From Streptomyces sp. CB01201 (lineage in GTDB: Bacteria > Actinomycetota > Actinomycetes > Streptomycetales > Streptomycetaceae), in NCBI RefSeq assembly GCF_002803085.1, contig NZ_NNBJ01000005.1:124001-188000 (forward strand): a DNA stretch of 64,000 nt, read 5' to 3'. The position numbers were made by a program, and so were the translations under genes. Shown piece after piece: positions 25,511 through 34,641 of this stretch; position 1 is the stretch's first letter; each line of letters starts with the position of its first letter. Under the pieces are notes generated by a model that had not been told where the DNA came from, made no database searches, and saw only the letters and a list, made by a program, of their open reading frames with translations.

Positions 25511-25968
25511 TGCGTACGGCGCTCATGACGAAGACGCGAACGGCACTGATGCGTACGTTGTCGACGCGCAGCGCGCTCGGCGCGGCGGGGCTCGCGATGA
25601 TGGTGCTCGGCGGAGTACTGCTCTGGGGTCAGGCCACGCACTGGGACGTGCTGATCTGGCTGGCCGGGGCCGTTGTTCTGCACGACGGGCTGATCGCGCC
25701 ACTGGTACTCGGCGTGGGCCTGCTGCTCGGCGGCCTGAAGAACCGCGGCCTGCCGCGTGGCGCGCTGCTCACCGTCGGCTGCCTCGTCCTGATCGCGCTC
25801 CCGCTCCTCCTCCGCCCGCTGCCGACTGCCAACTCCTCGGTTCTGCCCCTGAATTACGTGCGCGGTCTCCTGATCTGTCTGGCGGTGGTGGCTGCTCTCG
25901 CGGGGATGATCGGCGCGGTGCGTTGGGGGAGGGGGAAGGTGAACAACCGCAAATTCAACGGAGGTTGA
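25510..25968 (+). CDS. Small integral membrane protein coupled to the molybdoenzyme
   Basis: A 152-aa protein with four hydrophobic segments (LGAAGLAMMVLGGVLLWGQA, LIWLAGAVVLHDGLIAPLVL, GALLTVGCLVLIALPLLLRP, GLLICLAVVAALAGMIGAVR). I do not recognise a named family. The 4-bp overlap with the upstream molybdoenzyme suggests a partner, perhaps in electron transfer or assembly. That is inference from context only. Confidence 0.65.
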   Translation: MRTALMTKTRTALMRTLSTRSALGAAGLAMMVLGGVLLWGQATHWDVLIWLAGAVVLHDGLIAPLVLGVGLLLGGLKNRGLPRGALLTVGCLVLIALPLLLRPLPTANSSVLPLNYVRGLLICLAVVAALAGMIGAVRWGRGKVNNRKFNGG

Positions 25969-26028
25969 GCACTGCGATCGATCCGTCGAGACGTCTCGCG
26001 CGAGTCCTGACAGCCAATCAATGGCCCG

Positions 26029-26092
26029 GCAGTTGCTGTGCTCGCCAGTTTCTGTGCCCGCCAGTTCCTGTGCCCGCCAGTTCCTGTGCCCG
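26029..26092. repeat. 16-bp tandem repeat, four copies
   Basis: Four consecutive 16-bp units beginning at 26029, 26045, 26061 and 26077, the last two being CCAGTTCCTGTGCCCG. They lie between convergent genes, followed by a second short repeat containing GGCAGTCGGGCAG. The unit length is not a multiple of three and no gene is present. No function seen. Confidence 0.8.
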
Positions 26093-26150
26093 GCAGTCGG
26101 GCAGCCCTGGCAGTCGGGCAGGCGCGGCAGCCCGGTAGGCCCGCGGGCGG

Positions 26151-26981
26151 TCAGGCCTTGTTCCGGGCCGCATCTCGCATCGGCTCCGCCGCCTCCCACA
26201 CGCTCTGGAACGCCAGTCGCAGACAGGCCGCGAGCGCGGGGTGCTCGATGTACAGGGCGGTCGTGGCACCCGTCCCCGCGACCGGGTCCGGCATGTCGCA
26301 CAGCACCAACGAGGCATCCGCGATGACCAGTTTGAGGGGAAGGCGCTGAGCGAAGCGGGCCTCTTCGCCCGCCTCGGCGAAGCGGCGCACGTTCTCCAGG
26401 ACCTCCTCGTCGGCCAGCGCGTCGTGCGTGTAGACCGCCCGCACCGTGCCCTTGGCGCGCCGCAGCCGTCGCGTCGCCTTGATCCCGCTCGTGTTCGCGG
26501 CCGGGGCGACGAACGGGGGCATGCAAAACGTGAGGAGCTCGGAGTCGGCCTGCTCCTGGATGTCGGCGAAGCGCTCGGCGATCTGCCGCTGGTCACGCAG
26601 CACCTCGATGTAGTCGAGCGGGTCCGTGTGGGCCCGGCCGTCCGCCCACAGGGGGAGGAGCATCGAGGTGAGACCGGCCGACACCTTCTCCAGCCGCTCC
26701 AGTGACTCTCTTTGACGGTTCATCAGGCGAGTGAGCGCGAGCTCCGGCGCGACCGCGGTGAAGGTGGCGACCCTGCCTCGGTGGGCCACTGCCAGCTGGG
26801 CGCGCACCAGGCCGTCGAGGACGTCGTAGATGCGCTGGCGCGGCACCTCCGCCTCCCGCGCCACCTGCGCCGCGGTGTAGGAGTCGCGCCTGACGAGGGC
26901 GAGGTAGACCCGTGACTCGTAGCGGGACAGACCCAGCTCGACGAGGTCGTTGACGGACCCCTCATCCGGCTCCATGCGCAT
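26151..26981 (-). CDS. TrmB-family transcriptional regulator
   Basis: A 276-aa regulator. The N-terminal winged helix (LGLSRYESRVYLALVRRDSY, TAAQVAREAEVPRQRIYDVL) is the TrmB HTH. The middle is a helical linker (RQRESLERLEKVSAGLTSML), and the C-terminal part (VLRDQRQIAERFADIQEQAD to the end) is a regulatory domain without the usual sugar-binding signature. The ATG at 26981 has GGAG about 10 nt upstream. It is divergent from the sedolisin gene at 27699, so the protease is a plausible target. Confidence 0.82.
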   Translation of the reverse strand: MRMEPDEGSVNDLVELGLSRYESRVYLALVRRDSYTAAQVAREAEVPRQRIYDVLDGLVRAQLAVAHRGRVATFTAVAPELALTRLMNRQRESLERLEKVSAGLTSMLLPLWADGRAHTDPLDYIEVLRDQRQIAERFADIQEQADSELLTFCMPPFVAPAANTSGIKATRRLRRAKGTVRAVYTHDALADEEVLENVRRFAEAGEEARFAQRLPLKLVIADASLVLCDMPDPVAGTGATTALYIEHPALAACLRLAFQSVWEAAEPMRDAARNKA

Positions 26982-27182
26982 CCCCGTCCAGCTCCATGTA
27001 CGTCCTCCCACGGCAAGTTGCCCGCCACCGTATACACGTACACCCGCTCTGAGCAGCCCCGTGATCCTTTGGAATTCGGCGGGCCGCCCCCACGGTGATC
27101 CATCCCGTTTCGAGGGCAAGGCTTTGCCTCGGGCTTGCCTAACGCTGTTGTCGCACCCGGCGGCCGTCGCTACCTTCGTCCC

Positions 27183-27224
27183 TGCCACCACTTGAGCGGG
27201 TGGCAGTCTTCGCGAGGTGCCACC
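27183..27224. promoter_or_regulatory. Three TGCCACC half-sites upstream of the sedolisin gene
   Basis: TGCCACC (27183-27189), GGTGGCA (27199-27205) and TGCCACC (27218-27224) form two overlapping inverted repeats between the TrmB and protease genes. A TrmB-type or other dimeric regulator could bind here. This is pattern evidence only. Confidence 0.4.
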
Positions 27225-27346
27225 GTCAAGCACTGATCACGCAAAGCCGCACTCGCTGATCACGTGCACATGCACACACGTACCGCCGAACGTGCCGCAC
27301 CCGTAATGCCGATCGCGCATCCGCGCCCGATCGAATCTCCGTTTAC

Positions 27347-27556
27347 GCACCATGTGCTCCCGCACCACGGGCACGGGCACCATGTGCTCCCGCACCACGG
27401 GCACGGGCACCATGTGCTCCCGCACCACGGGCACAGGCATCACGTGCTCCCGCACCACGTATTGCGACGCCATGCACAGCCGCACCAGGTAGTGCCGCAC
27501 CACATGGAGCCGCACCACGTAGCGCCGAGCTATGGAGTGCCGTACCCCGCACTCCG
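27347..27556. repeat. 30-bp tandem repeat array upstream of the sedolisin gene
   Basis: Seven consecutive 30-bp units. The first three (from 27347, 27377, 27407) are nearly identical and contain CATGTGCTCCCGCACCACGG. The later four are progressively degenerate. The array sits in the 717-bp gap between the TrmB gene and the protease, and on the + strand it is open and in frame with the protease, reading as a His-rich decapeptide repeat ([10 protein letters not shown]). No ribosome site precedes it, so it is listed as a repeat, not coding. Confidence 0.8.
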
Positions 27557-27698
27557 CACTCCGTGCCACGCGCTCCGTAACCCGTACCCCCGCCCCGTAC
27601 TGCCGAACGCGCCGGATCAGTTCCGCCGAAGACCCAGCTCCCGGCACCTCTCCGCTCGCCCCGATCCGGCGAACCAACCCCCCATGGAGGGCAGTTCC

Positions 27699-29696
27699 TT
27701 GTACTCGAAGAGACCCTTCGGCCTCCCCGGATTCACTCGCCGGGCCGCCACCGCCGCGCTCTCCGCGGCGGCCCTGGTCACCGGCGGCCTGATCGCCGTC
27801 GCCCCGTCCGTCGCCGCGGCCACCGACAGCGGCAGCTCCCAGCCGGCCAACGTGCAACGCCTGTGCGCCCAGCCCGACAAGGCCGGCGTGATGTCCTGCC
27901 TGGCGCTGGCCCGTACCGACGTGCGCCACCACCTCGGCATATCCCCGAACGCGGCCCCCTCCGGCTACGGCCCCACCGACCTGCAGAGCGCGTACGCCCT
28001 GCCGTCGAGTGCCGGCGCCGGTGCGACCGTCGCGATCGTGGACGCGCAGGACGACCCGAACGCCGAGTCCGACCTCGCCACGTACCGCTCGCAGTACGGA
28101 CTGCCCGCCTGCACCACCGCGAACGGGTGCTTCAAGAAGGTGGACCAGAACGGCGGCACCAACTACCCGACGGCGGACTCGGGTTGGGCCGGTGAGATCT
28201 CCCTCGACGTCGACATGGTCAGCGCCGTCTGCCCGCAGTGCCACATCCTGCTCGTCGAGGCGACCTCCGCGAACATGGGCGACCTCGGTGCGGCCGTGAA
28301 CCGCGCGGTCACCATGGGCGCCAAGTATGTCTCCAACAGCTACGGCGGCAGCGAGGACTCGACCGACCCGAGCTCCGACGCCTCCTACTTCAACCACCCG
28401 GGCGTCGCCATCACCGTCTCCTCCGGTGACAGCGGCTACGGCGTCGAGTACCCGGCCGCCTCCCAGTACGTGACCTCCGTCGGCGGCACCTCGCTGAGCC
28501 GTGCCAGCAACACCCGCGGCTGGTCCGAATCGGTCTGGGGCACCAGCTCCGGCGGCGAGGGCGCGGGCTCCGGCTGCTCGGCGTACGACCCGAAGCCGTC
28601 CTGGCAGAAGGACACCGGCTGCGCCAAGCGCACCGTCGCCGACGTCTCCGCGGTCGCCGACCCCAACACCGGCCTCGCGGTCTACGACAGCTACCAGGCC
28701 ACCGGCTGGAACGTGTACGGCGGCACCAGCGCCTCCTCGCCGATCATCGCCAGTGTGTACGCGCTGGCCGGCACCCCCGCCGCGAACACGGTCCCGGCGT
28801 CCTACCCCTACGCCCACACCTCCTCCCTCAACGACGTCACCTCCGGCGCCAACGGCAGTTGCAGCCCGGCCTACCTGTGCCAGGCGGCCGCCGGTTACGA
28901 CGGCCCGACCGGTCTCGGCACCCCGAACGGCACGGCGGCCTTCACCGGTGGCACCAGCACCGGCAACACCGTGTCGGTGACCAACCCGGGCAACCAGTCG
29001 ACGCAGGTCAACACCGCGGTCTCGCTCCAGATCCACGCGACGGACTCCGACAGCGGCCAGTCGCTGACCTACAGCGCCACCGGCCTCCCGGCCGGCCTGT
29101 CCATCAACGCCTCCACCGGACTGATCTCCGGCACCCCGACCGCCGCCGGATCCTCCAACGTCACCGTGACCGCCAAGGACTCCACCAACGCCAGCGGCGC
29201 CACGTCCTTCACCTGGAACGTCAGCACCTCGGGCGGCGGCTGCACCGCGTCCCAACTGCTCGGCAACCCCGGCTTCGAGACCGGTAGCGCCGCACCCTGG
29301 TCCGCGACCGCGGGCGTCATCGACAGCTCCAGCGGCGAGGCCGCACACTCCGGCTCGTGGAAGGCCTGGCTCAACGGCTACGGCACCACGCACACCGACT
29401 CGCTGTCCCAGTCGGTGACCATCCCGGCCGGGTGCCACGCCACCCTCAGCTACTACCTGCACATCGACACCAAGGAGACGACCACCACCACCGCCTACGA
29501 CAAGCTGACGGTGACGGCCGGTTCGACCACCCTGGCGAGCTACTCCAACCTCAACAAGAACACCGGCTTCGCACAGAAGTCCTTCGACCTCTCCTCGTAC
29601 GCGGGGCAGACGGTGACCCTCAAGTTCAACGGTGTGGAGGACAGCAGCCTGGCCACGTCGTTCGTCATCGACGACACCGCGGTCAACGTGAGCTGA
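27699..29696 (+). CDS. Secreted sedolisin (peptidase S53) with Ig-like and C-terminal domains
   Basis: A 665-aa secreted acid-type serine protease. A twin-arginine-like signal peptide ([19 protein letters not shown]) leads into an S53 catalytic domain with [11 protein letters not shown] (catalytic Glu166, Asp170), [11 protein letters not shown] (oxyanion Asp about 244) and [11 protein letters not shown] (Ser344). The usual long N-terminal prodomain is absent. After about residue 430 come a putative Ig-like domain ([20 protein letters not shown]) and a beta-sandwich C-terminal domain ([20 protein letters not shown]). The start is TTG 27699, 7 nt after GGAGGG. The in-frame ATG at 27684 has no ribosome site. 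Confidence 0.87.
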   Translation: MYSKRPFGLPGFTRRAATAALSAAALVTGGLIAVAPSVAAATDSGSSQPANVQRLCAQPDKAGVMSCLALARTDVRHHLGISPNAAPSGYGPTDLQSAYALPSSAGAGATVAIVDAQDDPNAESDLATYRSQYGLPACTTANGCFKKVDQNGGTNYPTADSGWAGEISLDVDMVSAVCPQCHILLVEATSANMGDLGAAVNRAVTMGAKYVSNSYGGSEDSTDPSSDASYFNHPGVAITVSSGDSGYGVEYPAASQYVTSVGGTSLSRASNTRGWSESVWGTSSGGEGAGSGCSAYDPKPSWQKDTGCAKRTVADVSAVADPNTGLAVYDSYQATGWNVYGGTSASSPIIASVYALAGTPAANTVPASYPYAHTSSLNDVTSGANGSCSPAYLCQAAAGYDGPTGLGTPNGTAAFTGGTSTGNTVSVTNPGNQSTQVNTAVSLQIHATDSDSGQSLTYSATGLPAGLSINASTGLISGTPTAAGSSNVTVTAKDSTNASGATSFTWNVSTSGGGCTASQLLGNPGFETGSAAPWSATAGVIDSSSGEAAHSGSWKAWLNGYGTTHTDSLSQSVTIPAGCHATLSYYLHIDTKETTTTTAYDKLTVTAGSTTLASYSNLNKNTGFAQKSFDLSSYAGQTVTLKFNGVEDSSLATSFVIDDTAVNVS

Positions 29697-29700
29697 CCTG

Positions 29701-29783
29701 AACGCGCTTGGGGCGGGGCGGGGTTGCACTCCCACGGGGTGAACTCCCACGGGGGCAACCCCTGCCCCGCCCCTTCGCGCGTT
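29701..29783 (+). terminator. Large hairpin terminator after the sedolisin gene
   Basis: GGGGCGGGGCGGGGTTGC (29710-29727) pairs with GCAACCCC-T-GCCCCGCCCC (29755-29773), and AACGCGC/GCGCGTT at the outer ends extends the stem. The loop contains ACTCCCACGGGG twice. It lies immediately after the protease stop and also serves the convergent methyltransferase. Confidence 0.75.
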
Positions 29784-29820
29784 GCACGGTCGGCGTCGCC
29801 TTTCCTTCAGCCGCTTTCCT

Positions 29821-30489
29821 CTAGCCGCGCCGAAGGGCCACGAACGGGCGGCCCGCCGCGGTCCAGCGGCCGGCCGGGCGCCAGCCCAGGGGGCGGGCGC
29901 AGGACAGCAACGCGTTCGTGCCGAGCCGCGCCCAGTCGAAGTCGCCACCCGTCGCGCCGTGTGCGTCGGAGACCCTGACCCGGAGTCGCTCGTCGATCTC
30001 GTACGGAGCCGTCTCCACCATCAACAGGCCATCAGGTACGACGAGTTGGGCCACGCGATCGAGGAGCTTCGCCGGGTCGCCGCCGATGCCCACATTGCCG
30101 TCCATGAGCAGTGCGGTGTCCCAGCGCCCCTCGCCGGGCAGCCGCTCGAAGACCGAGCGGCACAGCGCGCTGCCGCCCCAGTCGCGGGTGTGGCGGACTG
30201 CCTCGGGGCTGACATCGACGCCCAGGGCCGCGACCCCGTCGGCGGCGAGCGCGGCCACCAGGCGGCCCGGCCCGCAGCCGATGTCCAGGACCGCGCCCCG
30301 GCAGCGGCGCAGCACCGTACGGTCCGCCAAGTCGGGCTCCGCACACCAGCGTTCGACATCGAGCGGCAAGAGCCAGCCGTCGGGCCTGCGCAGGAACAGC
30401 GGGCCGCGCCCGGAGCGCAGGGCATCGGTGTAGGGGTCGGCGTGCCAGGCGGCCGGAGCCGCGGTGGTGACCGAGAGCGCTCTCACCAT
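29821..30489 (-). CDS. Class I SAM-dependent methyltransferase
   Basis: A 222-aa methyltransferase with the SAM-binding motif GAVLDIGCGPGRLVAALAAD and the following acidic strand ALGVDVSPEAVRHTR, then LMDGNVGIGGDPAKLLDRVA. Last gene of an operon with a DUF2064 protein and a GT2 glycosyltransferase. It overlaps the upstream gene by 7 bp. The start codon region (ATG GTG AGA GCG CTC TC) contains the 12-bp AGCGCT palindrome found elsewhere. Together with its neighbours it probably modifies a glycolipid or polyprenyl-sugar product. That is inference. Confidence 0.85.
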   Translation of the reverse strand: MVRALSVTTAAPAAWHADPYTDALRSGRGPLFLRRPDGWLLPLDVERWCAEPDLADRTVLRRCRGAVLDIGCGPGRLVAALAADGVAALGVDVSPEAVRHTRDWGGSALCRSVFERLPGEGRWDTALLMDGNVGIGGDPAKLLDRVAQLVVPDGLLMVETAPYEIDERLRVRVSDAHGATGGDFDWARLGTNALLSCARPLGWRPAGRWTAAGRPFVALRRG

Positions 30490-31451
30490 GCGCGCGGCCC
30501 GGGTGTCAGGGGCTCGCCCTGGGCGGACACGGCCCCCGGGGCCGGGTGGCCCGCGATCGGTGCGGGCGCCAGCGGCTCTTCGTTCGGGGCGGCCTCGACC
30601 GCCACGGGTTGTGCGTTCGGGGTGGGCCCGACTGCCACGGGTTGTGCGTTCGGGGTGGGCCCGACTGCCACGGGTTGTGCGTTCGGGGTGGGCCCGACCG
30701 CCATGGGCTGTGCGTTCGGGGCGTGCGGAATGGGCGAGGGCCGTGTTGTCCGGGCGGCCGAGGCCCCGATCGCCGCGGGCCGAGAGGCCGCAGGGCGGCC
30801 GGGGCGGCCGGGGTGGCTCACGTCGAGAGCACGGGCGAACCGGCCGTGCGGCGCGAGCTCCGCGACGAGACGGGCATCCCCCGCGGTGTCCACATCCCGC
30901 AGCCACGCCAGCTCGCGCACCGCGAGCCCGGCGTCGGACAGCCGCTGCCGCTGAACGCGCCCCGTCTCGGCCACCGACATCGGCACCCCGAGCAGCAGCG
31001 CGGGATCGGGGTCGGTCAGGCCGAGCGCCCAGAACCCGCCGTCCTCCGCCGGCCCGAACCACGCCTCACCCGGACGGGGATCGGCGAGCGCGGGCGCGAG
31101 CAGGGCCGGGCTCACCTGCGGGGTGTCCATGCCGATCAGCAGCGCGGGTCCGGAGCACGCCGCGAACGCCGCCGCGATCCGCTCGTCCAGACCGCCCGCG
31201 CACTGCGGCAGCACCTCGATGCCGGGCGGAAGCCATGGCCCCGGCTCGCCGTCGAGGACGAGCACCCTTCTGCCGACGGGGGTGGCGAGCGCCGCGTCGA
31301 GGGTGTCGGCAAGCGAGGCCTCCGCGATACGGGCCGCCTCCTGCGGGGTGTACGGCGGGGTGAGCCGCGTCTTGACCCGGCCGGGCACCGGCGCCTTCGC
31401 CAGGATGATCAGCGTCGTACCCGGGGCCCGTCCAACCGCCGCCGCGCTCAT
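30483..31451 (-). CDS. DUF2064/TIGR04282-type glycosyltransferase-A-fold protein with repeat tail
   Basis: A 322-aa protein. Residues 1-215 are the nucleotidyl/glycosyl-transferase-like TIGR04282 family: TLIILAKAPVPGRVKTRLTP, VLVLDGEPGPWLPPGIEVLP, LIGMDTPQVSP and FGPAEDGGFWALGL. After about residue 215 the protein becomes low-complexity and includes four 11-residue units PNAQPVAVGPT, encoded by a 33-bp DNA repeat. Its ATG overlaps the stop of the upstream GT2 gene (ATGA), so the three genes form one operon. Confidence 0.83.
   Translation of the reverse strand: MSAAAVGRAPGTTLIILAKAPVPGRVKTRLTPPYTPQEAARIAEASLADTLDAALATPVGRRVLVLDGEPGPWLPPGIEVLPQCAGGLDERIAAAFAACSGPALLIGMDTPQVSPALLAPALADPRPGEAWFGPAEDGGFWALGLTDPDPALLLGVPMSVAETGRVQRQRLSDAGLAVRELAWLRDVDTAGDARLVAELAPHGRFARALDVSHPGRPGRPAASRPAAIGASAARTTRPSPIPHAPNAQPMAVGPTPNAQPVAVGPTPNAQPVAVGPTPNAQPVAVEAAPNEEPLAPAPIAGHPAPGAVSAQGEPLTPGPRAW
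30582..30713. repeat. 33-bp in-frame tandem repeat, four copies
   Basis: Units begin at 30582, 30615, 30648 and 30681 with GTTCGGGG; the second and third are identical. On the - strand they encode the 11-residue repeat PNAQPVAVGPT in the tail of the DUF2064 protein. A partial fifth unit follows. Confidence 0.9.
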
Positions 31452-32212
31452 CGTGCGGCCGCCGGAACGCGCTCCGCCACCGGCGGTTCGGCCAGCACCT
31501 TGCGCATGTCCCGCACCGCATGCCAGGTGCCCCGCCAGGTCCCGGTCACCTTGGACCTACCGGTGCGCGGCAGATAGGGCACGTCGTACTCGGCCACGCG
31601 CCACCCCGCGTCCGCGGCGCGCACCACCATCTGGAGCGGGTAGCCGCTGCGCCGGTCGGTGAGGTCGAGCCCGAGCAGCGCCTCACGGCGCGCGGCCCGC
31701 AGCGGGCCGAGATCGTGCAGCCGGAGCCCGGTGCGCCGCCGCAGCATCCGTGCGAGCGCCAGGTTCCCGGCCCGCGCGTGCGGCGGCCAGGCGCCGGGAC
31801 CCTGCGGCCGCCGCCGGCCGAGCACCAGGTCGGCGGCGCCGGACGCCACGTCCCGTACGTACCGGACGAGCTCGGCCGGATCGAGCGAGGCGTCGCAGTC
31901 ACAGAAGCAGACGTACTCGGCCTCGGCGGCGAGCAGCCCGGCGTGGCAGGCCGCGCCGAAGCCCCGGCGCGGCTCGTGCACCACGGTCGCGCCGAGCGCG
32001 CGGGCCACGTCGGGTGAACCGTCCGTCGACCCGTTGTCGACCACGACGGCCCGCCAGCCGTCCGGGATCCGGGCCAGTACCCAGGGCAGCGCCTCGACCT
32101 CGTCGAGGCAGGGCAGTACGACGTCCGCGACCAGGCCGCGCGGGGCGGAGGGAGAAGGCGGAGCGGGAGTGAGCGGCGGCGACCCGGGGGTTGCGGAGGG
32201 GGATTCAGTCAC
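31448..32212 (-). CDS. GT2-family glycosyltransferase (polyprenyl-phosphate sugar synthase-like)
   Basis: A 254-aa GT-A glycosyltransferase: ADVVLPCLDEVEALPWVLAR, AVVVDNGSTDGSPDVARALG and the acidic motif VCFCDCDASLDPAELV bind the nucleotide sugar. RSGYPLQMVVRAADAGWRVA and the basic end RTGRSKVTGTWRGTWHAVRD match dolichyl/polyprenyl-phosphate glycosyltransferases. GTG 32212 follows GGTGAGGG. First gene of a three-gene operon, divergent from a two-component system starting 125 bp away. Confidence 0.86.
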   Translation of the reverse strand: MTESPSATPGSPPLTPAPPSPSAPRGLVADVVLPCLDEVEALPWVLARIPDGWRAVVVDNGSTDGSPDVARALGATVVHEPRRGFGAACHAGLLAAEAEYVCFCDCDASLDPAELVRYVRDVASGAADLVLGRRRPQGPGAWPPHARAGNLALARMLRRRTGLRLHDLGPLRAARREALLGLDLTDRRSGYPLQMVVRAADAGWRVAEYDVPYLPRTGRSKVTGTWRGTWHAVRDMRKVLAEPPVAERVPAAAR

Positions 32213-32336
32213 GCCCTCACCGTACGAAGCCAAACCGGGCAAAACGGATTTCGGGTTCTTACGAAACGCGGACATCGCCCGGTTGAGGCTCACCCGGCGC
32301 AGACGGACGCCTCCGCCCGGTGCGAGGGTGGATGCC

Positions 32337-33260
32337 ATGCACAGCACCGAGAGCCGCATCCTGGTCGTCGACGACGATCCGACCGTCGCCGAGGTCGTCA
32401 CCGGCTACCTGGAACGCGCGGGCCACGCCGTCGACCTCGCCGTCGACGGCCCCGCCGCCCTGCGCGCGGCCGCCGCGCGCCGCCCCGACCTGGTGGTACT
32501 CGATCTGATGCTGCCCGGCATGGACGGTCTGGAGGTCTGCCGCCGACTGCGCGCCACGGGCCCGGTGCCCGTGATCATGCTGACCGCGCGCGGCGACGAG
32601 GACGACCGCATCCTCGGTCTGGAGATAGGTGCCGACGACTATGTGACGAAGCCCTTCAGCCCGCGCGAACTCGTCCTGCGCGTCGAGTCCGTGCTGCGCC
32701 GCTCCCGCGCGGCGGCAGCGCGCCCGGGGCCACCGGTGTCCCGCGCGGGCATCACCCTCGACCCCACTGCCCGCACCGCTGCGAAGGGCGGACATGAACT
32801 CGCCCTGACTCTGCGGGAGTTCGATCTCCTGGCCTACCTCCTGGCCCGTCCTGGCGAGGCCATCACCCGGGAGCGGCTGATGCACGAGGTGTGGGGCTGG
32901 GAGTTCGGCGATCTGTCCACGGTCACCGTCCATGTCCGCCGTCTGCGCGGCAAGATCGAATCCGACCCGGCCAAGCCGACCCTGATCCGCACGGTGTGGG
33001 GAGTCGGCTACCGCTTCGAGGGGGAGGCGCCGGCGGAGGGAGCGGGGACGCGGCCAGGGGTGGCCGTGGCGGCGGCCGGGGAGGTGAAGGTGGCCGCGGG
33101 CAGCCTGCGGGGTGTCGGGAGCGACCCCGACCACCCCCGCCTCCACGCCGACCCCGACCTCCCCCTCGTCGAGCCCGATACCGGCGCGGCAGCCGGCCTC
33201 GGCGCCGGCGCCGCAGTCGGCCTCGACAACGGCGCACATCACGGAGCCGACCATGGGTGA
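32337..33260 (+). CDS. OmpR/PhoB-type response regulator
   Basis: A 307-aa regulator. The receiver domain is residues 1-120, with the acidic pair in LVVDDDP, phospho-acceptor Asp56 (VVLDLMLPGMDG) and Lys105 (YVTKPFSPREL). The winged-helix DNA-binding domain is about 140-228 (LTLREFDLLAYLLARPGEAI, TVTVHVRRLRGKIESDPAKP). About 80 further residues, rich in Gly, Ala, Asp and Pro, extend past the usual end of the family and overlap the kinase gene by 8 bp. GAGGGTGG precedes the ATG by about 6 nt. Confidence 0.9.
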   Translation: MHSTESRILVVDDDPTVAEVVTGYLERAGHAVDLAVDGPAALRAAAARRPDLVVLDLMLPGMDGLEVCRRLRATGPVPVIMLTARGDEDDRILGLEIGADDYVTKPFSPRELVLRVESVLRRSRAAAARPGPPVSRAGITLDPTARTAAKGGHELALTLREFDLLAYLLARPGEAITRERLMHEVWGWEFGDLSTVTVHVRRLRGKIESDPAKPTLIRTVWGVGYRFEGEAPAEGAGTRPGVAVAAAGEVKVAAGSLRGVGSDPDHPRLHADPDLPLVEPDTGAAAGLGAGAAVGLDNGAHHGADHG

Positions 33261-34371
33261 CATCCTCCTCATCGCGCTGTACGCCTTCCTCGGGGCGGCG
33301 GCCGCCGGACTCGTCGGCGCATTGGCCCTGCGGCTGCTTCGCCATCGCTCGCTCACCGCGTCCGTGGCCGTCGTCGCGGCCGTAGCGGTCCTCGCGATGC
33401 TGGCCGGCACGCTCGCCGTGGCCTGGGCGATGCTCCTGAACTCCCACGACCTGACCGTGGTGACGGTAGTCGTCGCCATGGCCGCCGTCGCCTCCCTCGC
33501 GACCGCGCTGCTGCTCGGCCGACGCGTCGTGGCCAGCAGCCACCGCCTCGCCCTGGCCACCCGATCGTTCGGCGACGGCGGCAGCTTCGACGCACCGGCA
33601 GGACCCGCGACCGCCGAACTGGCGGCGCTCAGCCGGGAGTTGGCGGCCACCAGCGCCAAGCTGACGGAGTCGCGCGAACGGGAACGGGCGCTCGAAACCT
33701 CGCGCCGCGAACTCGTGGCGTGGATCTCGCACGACCTGCGCACCCCGCTCGCCGGACTCCGCGCGATGGCCGAGGCCCTGGAAGACGGCATGGCCAAGGA
33801 CCCGGACCGCTACTTCCGCCAGATCAGAACCGAGGTCGAACGCCTCAACTCCATGGTGGGCGACCTCTTCGAACTCTCCCGCATCCACGCCGGAGCGCTC
33901 TCCCTCAACCCGGCCCGGATGTCCGTCCACGACCTGATCGGCGATGCTCTGGCCGGCGCGGACCCCCTGGCCCGTGAACACGGCGTACGCCTCGTGGGCG
34001 AGCGCGTCGATGCGGTGCCCGTCGAGGTGGACGGCAAGGAAATGACCAGAGTCCTCGCCAACCTGCTGGTCAACGCCATCCGGCACACCCCGGCCGACGG
34101 CACGGTCGCGGTCGCCGCCGAGGGTTGCGACGGCGCGGTCACCCTCTCCGTCACGGACGGCTGCGGCGGCATTCCCGACGCCGACCTGCCCCGCGTCTTC
34201 GACACCGGCTGGCGTGGCACCGAGGCACGTACCCCGCCCGGCGGAGCCGGACTGGGCCTCGCGATCGTCCGCGGCATAGTCGAGGCCCACTCCGGCCGCG
34301 CCGAAGTACGCAACGTCGCCGGCGGCTGCCGATTCGAACTCACCCTCCCCGCAGCCCACGCCGTGAACTGA
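33253..34371 (+). CDS. Sensor histidine kinase
   Basis: A 372-aa membrane kinase, partner of the preceding response regulator. Hydrophobic segments lie at about 5-28, 37-62 and 70-90, with no large extracellular sensor loop, so it may sense membrane state. Then come a HAMP-like linker, the dimerisation/phosphoacceptor domain (LVAWISHDLRTPLAGLRAMA, His160) and the ATPase domain with the N box NLLVNAIRHTPADG, the DGCGGIP G1 box and GGAGLGLAIVRGIVEAHSGR. The start codon lies inside the regulator gene, so the two are translationally coupled. Confidence 0.9.
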   Translation: MGDILLIALYAFLGAAAAGLVGALALRLLRHRSLTASVAVVAAVAVLAMLAGTLAVAWAMLLNSHDLTVVTVVVAMAAVASLATALLLGRRVVASSHRLALATRSFGDGGSFDAPAGPATAELAALSRELAATSAKLTESRERERALETSRRELVAWISHDLRTPLAGLRAMAEALEDGMAKDPDRYFRQIRTEVERLNSMVGDLFELSRIHAGALSLNPARMSVHDLIGDALAGADPLAREHGVRLVGERVDAVPVEVDGKEMTRVLANLLVNAIRHTPADGTVAVAAEGCDGAVTLSVTDGCGGIPDADLPRVFDTGWRGTEARTPPGGAGLGLAIVRGIVEAHSGRAEVRNVAGGCRFELTLPAAHAVN

Positions 34372-34641
34372 CCCGTCCCAGGCCTCTCCCCGCCGCATAC
34401 TGGCACGGCCAACCACACCGGCGCGCCACCGCCGGGAACGGACCCGCGCAAGGGGCGCCCTCCACGGAATAACCCTGACGCAACCTGACGCAAGGCGTCC
34501 ATGCCCCGGAGCAGTCCTGAACCGGGCAACCCCGACACGGGCGGCCTGGGGTCGGGCACCGCCAGCCGGGGGTTAGCCCCACCCTCAGGACGCCGGGGCG
34601 CTCCAGTGCACAGGAACCTGTGCGCAGACGACTGTGTACGC

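Noticed and set aside
27237-29948. A 903-residue minus-strand frame opposite the sedolisin
   Set aside because: The + strand encodes an S53 protease with its catalytic residues; the antisense frame is Gly/Val/Arg-rich with no domain.
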